Source: an uncultured Desulfovibrio sp. | GTDB taxonomy: Bacteria > Desulfobacterota > Desulfovibrionia > Desulfovibrionales > Desulfovibrionaceae | DNA: 53,884 nt | NCBI GenBank assembly: GCA_944327295.1 | Contig: CALVHF010000002.1 | Span: 112,657 to 166,540, forward strand | Reading direction: 5' to 3' | In this document: in pieces, positions 48,640-53,884 of the stretch | How positions within the stretch are numbered: the stretch's first letter is position 1 | Layout of the letters: each line of letters opens with the position of its first letter | Translations under genes and position numbers: made by a program | The notes under the pieces: generated by a model | What the model saw: the letters and a program-made list of their open reading frames with translations, nothing else | Told to the model about the DNA's origin: nothing | Databases searched by the model: none

Positions 48640-49941
48640 CTAGTTGGCCTGAGTGAAAACTCTCTTATACACATCGTCCTCAAAGCGCAGATAGAACTTG
48701 GGATCAAAGAGTTCGTCCATCTTGTCTGCGCCGAGCACCTGCTGCATTTGCGGATCTTGACGCACTAGGGTGGGGAACGGCGTATGTGTCTGCCAGCTTT
48801 CCATGGCCAGCTTTTGTACGGCCACGTAGGATTCCTGACGGGGATGCCCGCTGTCTATAAGGGCTGTAAGCACACGCTGGGAGAAGTACAGGCCATAGGA
48901 ATGTTCCATGTTGCGCATCATGTTGTCTGGATGAACAACAAGATTGCTCAAAAGCCTGTTGAGGCGCTTGAGGGCATAGTCTGCCAGAATGGTGGAGTCG
49001 GGCATGATCACGCGCTCAACGGAAGAATGGCTGATGTCGCGTTCGTGCCACAGGGCCTGATTTTCCAGGGAGGCCATGGCATTGGCACGCAGGAGCCTGG
49101 ACAGCCCGCTCAGGTTTTCGGCAGAAATGGGGTTTTTCTTGTGCGGCATGGCTGAAGAGCCCTTCTGTCCCTTGGCAAAACCTTCTTCTGCTTCGAGGAC
49201 TTCCGTGCGCTGCAGATGGCGCAGTTCCACACAGATGCGTTCAATGCCTCCGCCAAGGATGGCTAGAGTCGTGAAGAAGTGGGCGTAACGGTCACGCTGG
49301 ACTATCTGGGTCGAGTGCGGATCGACCTTCAGGTTCAGCAGGTCCAGGGCCATTTTTTCGATTTCAGGCGTGACAATGGTATAGGTGCCCACGGCACCGG
49401 AAATCTTGCCCACACGAATATTTTCAATGGCCTGGACAAGGCGTTCGCGATGGCGCACGAATTCGGCATAGAAACCGGTCATTTTCAGACCGAAGCTGAT
49501 GGGCTCGGCATGGACACCGTGAGAGCGGCCGATGCACAGGCAGCCCTTGTAGCGCAGGGCCATGTTCTTGAGCGTGTCCAGAAGCGCATCAATGTCCTGC
49601 AGGATTAGCTTGCCGGCCTGAACCATCAGAAGACTGCCGGCCGTGTCCACAATGTCGGAGGATGTGCAGCCGAGATGGATGAAGCGGGCATCAGGGCCGA
49701 TCTTTTCTTCCAGAGCCGTAAGGAAGGCAATGACGTCGTGCCGTGTGGTCTCTTCAATGGTCTGAATCCTGTCTACGTCAATGCTGGCCTTGGCCATGAT
49801 GTTCTGGAGGGCTTCGGCAGGAATTCTTCCCTTTGCAGCCCAGGCCTTGCAGACGGCAATTTCCACTTCAAGCCATGCCTGATAGCGGTTTTCCAGAGTC
49901 CATATTTTACCCATTTCGGGTCGGGTATAACGTTCAATCAT
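48640..49941 (-). CDS. purB: Adenylosuccinate lyase
   Basis: Acts twice in purine synthesis, splitting SAICAR and adenylosuccinate with release of fumarate. The 433-aa protein begins MIERYTRPEMGKIWTLENRYQ, has the HLGCTSSDIVDTA segment with catalytic residues, and the fumarase-superfamily signature GSSAMPHKKNPISAENL. The open frame extends over 220 codons upstream, but those are not protein-like. The ATG at 49941 has AAGGAT a few bases upstream. Length matches the short bacterial PurB type. Other purine genes in the window (purF) are distant. Confidence 0.96.
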   Translation of the reverse strand: MIERYTRPEMGKIWTLENRYQAWLEVEIAVCKAWAAKGRIPAEALQNIMAKASIDVDRIQTIEETTRHDVIAFLTALEEKIGPDARFIHLGCTSSDIVDTAGSLLMVQAGKLILQDIDALLDTLKNMALRYKGCLCIGRSHGVHAEPISFGLKMTGFYAEFVRHRERLVQAIENIRVGKISGAVGTYTIVTPEIEKMALDLLNLKVDPHSTQIVQRDRYAHFFTTLAILGGGIERICVELRHLQRTEVLEAEEGFAKGQKGSSAMPHKKNPISAENLSGLSRLLRANAMASLENQALWHERDISHSSVERVIMPDSTILADYALKRLNRLLSNLVVHPDNMMRNMEHSYGLYFSQRVLTALIDSGHPRQESYVAVQKLAMESWQTHTPFPTLVRQDPQMQQVLGADKMDELFDPKFYLRFEDDVYKRVFTQAN

Positions 49942-50194
49942 CGACTTATATCCTTGTCCCGCATAATATCGCGGCGTTTTGTACCAGGAGCGGCATCCCC
50001 GGCAAACACGCCCAAGTGTCTTTCCATGAAGCTGAAGAGGAAAGGCAGAAGAGAGCGCATATGGCTGAAAATATGCCAAGCCTGCTTGATGCTGATGTCC
50101 TGCCCGGGGCATCAGACATGGGGTGACTGACGTCAGGGGCAGCCTAGGAACATGTCGGGAGGCGATCCACAGGGGGCCTCTCTGGCTGCATTGG

Positions 50195-50536
50195 CTACTT
50201 GGATGCCGTCGAGCCCGAAGACGTGGTGGTCGAAGAGGAAGGGCTCGAGGCCGCAGCCGTGCTCTTGGAGGAGCTGTCGGTACTGCTGCTCTCGGTCTTG
50301 GCCGGACTCGGAGAGGACTTGTGCGAGCTTGTTTCGTCCTTGATGCCCTTGCGGTAGCCGTAATCGGTGACATACCAGCCGCCACCTTCCAGAACGAAGG
50401 AAGTCTCGGACATGATGCGCGGAGACAGTGTTCCGCAGTCAGGACAGGGTTCCTGAGGGTGGTCTTCAGTAATATGCTGTGACCACTCTTCAAAAATTTT
50501 ATTGCATTTCGGGCAGCGATATTCGTAAATCGGCAT
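50195..50536 (-). CDS. FmdB-family zinc-ribbon protein
   Basis: A 113-aa protein starting MPIYEYRCPKCNKIFEEW, the FmdB-type zinc ribbon, with a second pair in PCPDCGTLSP. Such proteins are often putative regulators, but function is not settled. The C-terminal half is Ser/Thr/Lys-rich, low-complexity and probably disordered. The start has AGGAGG upstream. purB begins about 250 bases downstream on the same strand. Confidence 0.88.
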   Translation of the reverse strand: MPIYEYRCPKCNKIFEEWSQHITEDHPQEPCPDCGTLSPRIMSETSFVLEGGGWYVTDYGYRKGIKDETSSHKSSPSPAKTESSSTDSSSKSTAAASSPSSSTTTSSGSTASK

Positions 50537-50621
50537 GGCAAAAACCTCCTTGCAGTCAATGCAGGAGGAAGAGTAGTAATTTCAGAAGAAAAATATCGGG
50601 TTGAAGAAAATTTCAGAGACA

Positions 50622-50649
50622 AAATCTGCCGTCCTGAGACGGCAGATTT
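50622..50649 (-). terminator. Terminator after the small basic protein gene
   Basis: AAATCTGCCGTC and its exact complement flank CTGA. On the minus strand TTTTGTCTC follows, a fair U-tract. Confidence 0.8.
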
Positions 50650-50736
50650 GCATGAAATTCAGACAGAAAAACTGTCAGGACAAGGGAACACAGCCCGGGA
50701 GCTCGGTCTCAGGGGCGTCCCTGACCAGAGACCTGA

Positions 50737-50844
50737 CTAGTCCTTCTTGTTCTTGGCTTCGTGGATGCGCTGCTTCAGACGCTGAGCGCGGCGATGACGA
50801 CGACGATCCAGTTCCTTTCTGCGTTCGACTTTCTTGTGGGCCAT
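50737..50844 (-). CDS. 35-residue basic protein
   Basis: A short gene starting with an ATG and AAGGAG eight bases upstream, ending in a proper stop and a terminator. The product begins MAHKKVERRKELDRRRHRRA and ends QRLKQRIHEAKNKKD: 35 residues, over half basic, probably one long helix. It is likely to bind RNA or ribosomes, but that is an inference from charge. Short ERRKELDRRR-type proteins occur in related genomes. I know no function. Confidence 0.75.
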   Translation of the reverse strand: MAHKKVERRKELDRRRHRRAQRLKQRIHEAKNKKD

Positions 50845-51340
50845 GGTGATACTCCTTAACAGACAGGCAAAGCTGTACAGTGTATTCTGTATTGGGCTTG
50901 ACAGGATCGAACCTGGGACTCTGGAGGGCCCCGGGGGCTGTCAGGCAGCGTTTGCTATAAAATATTTCATAGCGTTTTGGCAAGTATCATAACACTTTAA
51001 GCGTATTGTGCATAATATCAAGAGCCAGAGCACCTGAAATTGTTTTTTTGAAGAATATTTCTTGATAAAAAAGAATATAATATTTTGTTTTAATATAATA
51101 AAGGATTTTAAATGAGTTGAGTGAATATTATATATCCGAAGACTTGCATAATTGTAAGTGGTGGTATTTATAATAAATTATTATTTTATTGTTTTTTAAT
51201 ATATGTTAAATATAAAAAATAAATTATCAAGTTGTTATTTGTAAGATTTTAATTATAAAAATTTATAAATATGTTTAAATACATGCAAAAAAATTGCATA
51301 CAGCTTCTTGTGGCAGTTTTATTTCTTTTTTATGAAAATT
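50845..51340. other. AT-rich intergenic region
   Basis: About 500 bases. The first 150 include the promoter and leader of the 35-residue protein gene. From about 51000 to 51340 the DNA is extremely AT-rich with A- and T-tracts. I see no gene or clear site. A GTTCGATCC motif near 50903-50915 on the minus strand resembles a tRNA T-loop but has no cloverleaf around it. Confidence 0.55.
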
Positions 51341-52177
51341 TCATGAAGAAACTGAAGCTGATTCTTCATTCTCTGTTTTGCGGGAAGAGGGCTTTTTTGC
51401 GTCAAAAAAACCACTGATGTGTTCTGTCTGACAGATGGTGCAGTTGCCAAAGCCAAAGTCCTTCAGAACTTGCCGAACCTCGGATTCCCGTTCCCATGGA
51501 AAGGTCTGCACCTGAAGGATGGGTTGTGGTGTGATGCGTAGCCTGAGATCGGCAAACAGAGACTTTCCCTGGGCATCTGTCAGGCTTTGCAAAGCCTGTT
51601 CGGTCTTGTCAATGCGCAGCAGTTCCTCTCTCGGTATGGGAAGGTTGTAGTCATAGCGTGTGAGCAGACAGGGGCGAGCCTGTTCCCTTGGCAGGGGAAA
51701 GCCCATCTCTCTGGATCTTAGCCTGATTTCCCTCTTGCCGAGACCTGCCAGGGCCAGAGGAGAGAGGATGCCCTCCTCCCTCAGTGCCTGCAGGCCTGGT
51801 CTGTACCGGGAAAGATCGTCATGGTTGCTGCCATCGCAGATCGTGCGTTCGCCTTCTCCGCAGCCGACAAGGAGGTTTCTGATGCCCGAGAGCATGAACT
51901 TCTTGCAGAAGTAGCAGCGACGCAGATCCGTGCGGGCCACTTCCGGAAGTGTGAGCGGATCCAGGGACAGCTCCAAAAGCTTCAGCTGCAGGGCCCTGGC
52001 AAAGTATCGGGCGCCGGCTGTGTCCGATTTCGGAATATGGGGTCCGTGTACATGAACGGCCACGACATTGCAGCCAAAAGCCTGCGCACAGGCACACAGA
52101 AAGCGGCTGTCCAGGCCGCCTGAAAAGGCTATGGCCAGCCGGGGATGATCACGGAAAAATGCTTCAAGTGCGGGCAT
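51341..52177 (-). CDS. larE: LarE-like ATP-dependent sulfur transferase
   Basis: PP-loop ATPase of the LarE/ExsB family; LarE gives sulfur to the nickel-pincer cofactor of lactate racemase. The 278-aa protein has the PP-loop FSGGLDSRFL, a RRCYFCKKF motif, and RPCLLTRYDYN, whose Cys matches the catalytic or cluster-binding position. The three cysteines suggest the iron-sulfur type rather than the sacrificial single-cysteine type. A C-terminal CTIC pair is extra. larB and larC are not in the window, so the pathway is unproven. It lies 21 bases downstream of hisF on the same strand. Confidence 0.72.
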   Translation of the reverse strand: MPALEAFFRDHPRLAIAFSGGLDSRFLCACAQAFGCNVVAVHVHGPHIPKSDTAGARYFARALQLKLLELSLDPLTLPEVARTDLRRCYFCKKFMLSGIRNLLVGCGEGERTICDGSNHDDLSRYRPGLQALREEGILSPLALAGLGKREIRLRSREMGFPLPREQARPCLLTRYDYNLPIPREELLRIDKTEQALQSLTDAQGKSLFADLRLRITPQPILQVQTFPWERESEVRQVLKDFGFGNCTICQTEHISGFFDAKKPSSRKTENEESASVSS

Positions 52178-52198
52178 GATGACAACAGGATGTATTGA

Positions 52199-52978
52199 CT
52201 ACCAGGTCAGGCGCATGGGGACATCATGCGCGGCCATGTATTCTTTGCATTCGCGGATGGTGTACGAGCCGTAGTGCACAATGGAGGCAATGAGTGCCGC
52301 GGAGGCCTTGCCCTTGGTGACGGCATCAAGCATGTGTTCCGGCTTTCCGGCACCGCCAGAGGCAATGACGGGGATGGAAACGGCATCCACAATGGTTGAA
52401 GTCAGCGTGATCTCGTAGCCGTCCTTGGTACCGTCGGCATCAATGGAATTGATGCACAGTTCTCCTGCACCAAGTTGCTCGCAGGTACGGGCCCAGGCAA
52501 TGGCATCCAGTCCCATGCGCTTGCGACCGCCATTGATGACGATTTCATATCCAGAGGGAATCTGTTCGTTCTTGGGCACGCGCAGCACATCCATGCCGAC
52601 CACTATAGCCTGGCTGCCAAAGGCTTCGGCACCCTCGGTAATCAGCCTGGGGTTGAGGACTGCGGCAGAATTTATGGAGATCTTTTCAGCCCCGGCCAGA
52701 AGCACGGCGCGCATGTCCTGAACCGTGCGTATGCCGCCGCCCACGCTGAAGGGGATGAAGATGCTGGCAGCGACCTTTTCGACGACATCGAGGAAGATGC
52801 CACGATCTTCGGCAGAGGCAGTGATATCATAGAACACGATCTCGTCGGCCCCTTCCTCGTAATACTTGCGGGCACTCTCCACGGGGTCGCCGATGTCAAC
52901 ATTGCCGGCGAACTTGATGCCCTTGGTCAGTCTGCCGTTGCGAACGTCCAGGCAGGGAATTACGCGTTTAGAGAGCAC
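52199..52978 (-). CDS. hisF: Imidazole glycerol phosphate synthase, cyclase subunit
   Basis: TIM-barrel subunit that uses ammonia from HisH to form imidazole glycerol phosphate and AICAR. The 259-aa protein begins [20 protein letters not shown] with the first catalytic Asp in CLDV. The phosphate-binding loops GGGIRTVQD and GGAGKPEHM are present, and the second catalytic Asp lies in DADGTKDGY. It overlaps hisH by 11 bases and is translated after it. Confidence 0.97.
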   Translation of the reverse strand: MLSKRVIPCLDVRNGRLTKGIKFAGNVDIGDPVESARKYYEEGADEIVFYDITASAEDRGIFLDVVEKVAASIFIPFSVGGGIRTVQDMRAVLLAGAEKISINSAAVLNPRLITEGAEAFGSQAIVVGMDVLRVPKNEQIPSGYEIVINGGRKRMGLDAIAWARTCEQLGAGELCINSIDADGTKDGYEITLTSTIVDAVSIPVIASGGAGKPEHMLDAVTKGKASAALIASIVHYGSYTIRECKEYMAAHDVPMRLTW

Positions 52979-53612
52979 GGCTCACCTCCTTGCAGTAGGC
53001 AGAGTAGTTCCTGAGCAGGCAAAGCCCGTATCGTCCGCTCTTTTCCGGATGGAACTGCGTTGCCCAGAGCCCGGGCCGCCCGTAGACAGAACAGAACTTC
53101 ATGCCGCCGTATTCCGTCCAGCCCAAGGCCAGCTCTGGGGTTGTCTCCACATAGTAGCTGTGCACAAAGTAGAACTGGGCGTCTTTGTCAATGCCGGCAA
53201 AGAGCGGGTCCTCGCGCACCGTGCGGACGCCGTTCCAGCCCATGTGCGGCACAGGAGCCTGCGTGCCGTCTTCCTGCACAAGGCCGGCAGGAAATTTTTT
53301 GCAGCGCCCTTCTATGAGGCCTAGCGTTCTGGTTGGGCCTTCTTCACTGGATTCCAGCAGGATCTGGCAGCCAAGGCAGATGCCGAGCACAGGCTGATGT
53401 CTGGCGACAGCGTCCCTGAGGCAGACGTCAAGGCCAGACTCACCGAGGACGGTCATGGCCTGGGCCGCAGAACCGACCCCGGGAAAGATGATGCCTTCTG
53501 CCGCGGCAATGACCTGCGGATCTGCCGTGATGGTCGCGGGGATATTGAGATGATTCAGTGCCCTGAGGACGCTGGTCTGATTTCCGGCCTTATAGTCAAG
53601 TATTGCAAGCAT
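52968..53612 (-). CDS. hisH: Imidazole glycerol phosphate synthase, glutaminase subunit
   Basis: Glutamine amidotransferase that supplies ammonia to HisF. The 214-aa protein has the class I nucleophile in [13 protein letters not shown], the oxyanion segment PHMGWN, and the His-Glu pair in TQFHPEKSG. The ATG at 53612 gives [19 protein letters not shown], the family start, with AGGAAG upstream. The frame extends 30 codons further. hisF overlaps its 3' end by 11 bases. Confidence 0.97.
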   Translation of the reverse strand: MLAILDYKAGNQTSVLRALNHLNIPATITADPQVIAAAEGIIFPGVGSAAQAMTVLGESGLDVCLRDAVARHQPVLGICLGCQILLESSEEGPTRTLGLIEGRCKKFPAGLVQEDGTQAPVPHMGWNGVRTVREDPLFAGIDKDAQFYFVHSYYVETTPELALGWTEYGGMKFCSVYGRPGLWATQFHPEKSGRYGLCLLRNYSAYCKEVSRAL

Positions 53613-53731
53613 GCGGACTTCCTGGGGTAGAGGGTACGATGCGGCCTGAGCCTGTGTTTCGCGAGAGAGAAAGACTTTGATACATGAACTGGAAAAAGAC
53701 AAGTTGCAGACGGGTGCCTGCAGTCAGTGTC

Positions 53732-53884
53732 ATGCCTGACCTGCCCTTCATGCCAGATCCTTCCTGGGCCGGCAGCAGGGGATCTCTCCTGCCGGAAGAG
53801 GAAAAAATGGCTCTTCGGGGATATTTGTGGGTAAAGCTAAGCAGCCATCATCGTATGGTGGGAATGATGGAGGAGCTCAACTGG
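53732..53884 (+). CDS. Partial open frame at the right edge
   Basis: An open frame from ATG 53732 runs without a stop to the end of the window (51 codons). The translation (MPDLPFMPDPSWAGSRGSLL then PEEEKMALRGYLWVKL) looks protein-like, but I do not recognise it. A second ATG lies at 53750. It would be divergent from hisH. The call is tentative because the gene is truncated. Confidence 0.4.
   Translation, partial: MPDLPFMPDPSWAGSRGSLLPEEEKMALRGYLWVKLSSHHRMVGMMEELNW

Noticed and set aside
50895..50990. tRNA-like T-loop (GTTCGATCC) on the minus strand
   Set aside because: The T-loop has the wrong length and no matching acceptor or anticodon arm exists upstream, so it is not a tRNA.

Overview
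The window looks like the replication-origin-proximal chromosome of a sulfate-reducing deltaproteobacterium of the Desulfovibrionaceae. The evidence is the dnaN-gyrB-gyrA block, a SahR-type ArsR/methyltransferase regulator next to ahcY, a large FAD/Fe-S 2-hydroxyacid dehydrogenase, a TauE/SafE permease, and the small FmdB, ThiS-like and basic proteins common in that family. Genes are moderately GC-rich with GC-rich third positions. Several intergenic islands (about 1-1000, 20780-21200, 30040-30440 and 51000-51340) are strikingly AT-rich. The species cannot be named from this sequence.

Layout. Positions 1-1946 hold no convincing gene: AT-rich DNA with short repeats, then a more GC-rich stretch leading to dnaN. 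Positions 1947-16019 (+) form an information-processing block: dnaN, gyrB, gyrA, purF, hisS, aspS, def, fmt, rsmB. Positions 16094-20248 hold parB and parA on the minus strand, split by a convergent zinc-ribbon gene, then a 14-TM drug-efflux permease. Five parS sites lie between 18640 and 30554 and mark this as the ParABS centromere. Positions 21264-27464 (+) carry a TauE/SafE permease with a membrane partner, a DsbA-like protein, a U32 peptidase-family protein and a TrmN6-like methyltransferase. Positions 28181-29866 (-) encode a PAS-GGDEF diguanylate cyclase. Positions 30651-35762 (+) carry an unusual EndoQ-like PHP nuclease/UvrD helicase fusion, an NlpC/P60 lipoprotein and a 4-TM protein.

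Positions 35881-41787 (-) carry mltG, ruvX, an S2P-like protease, a ThiS/MoaD-like protein and the sahR-ahcY operon. Positions 42126-46295 (+) carry dciA and the FAD/Fe-S dehydrogenase. Positions 46363-47875 are a small mobile-element graveyard around hupB-like HU and tRNA-Ser(UGA): a TnpB 3' relic with its structured right end, and a 150-bp MITE-like element flanked by CTAG. Positions 47876-53612 (-) carry pyrE, purB, an FmdB zinc ribbon, a 35-aa basic protein, a LarE-like protein, hisF and hisH. A truncated plus-strand reading frame runs off the right edge.

Functionally the region joins replication (clamp, gyrase, DciA helicase loader), segregation (ParA, ParB, parS), start-tRNA formylation and deformylation (fmt/def), tRNA charging, purine, pyrimidine and histidine synthesis (purF, purB, pyrE, hisF, hisH) and the methyl cycle (SahR/AhcY). 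I found no CRISPR array, prophage or intact insertion sequence. The least ordinary items are the parS cluster with its duplicated 64-bp module and its 32-bp palindrome, the split parA/parB locus, the nuclease-helicase fusion, and the TnpB/omega-RNA relic.
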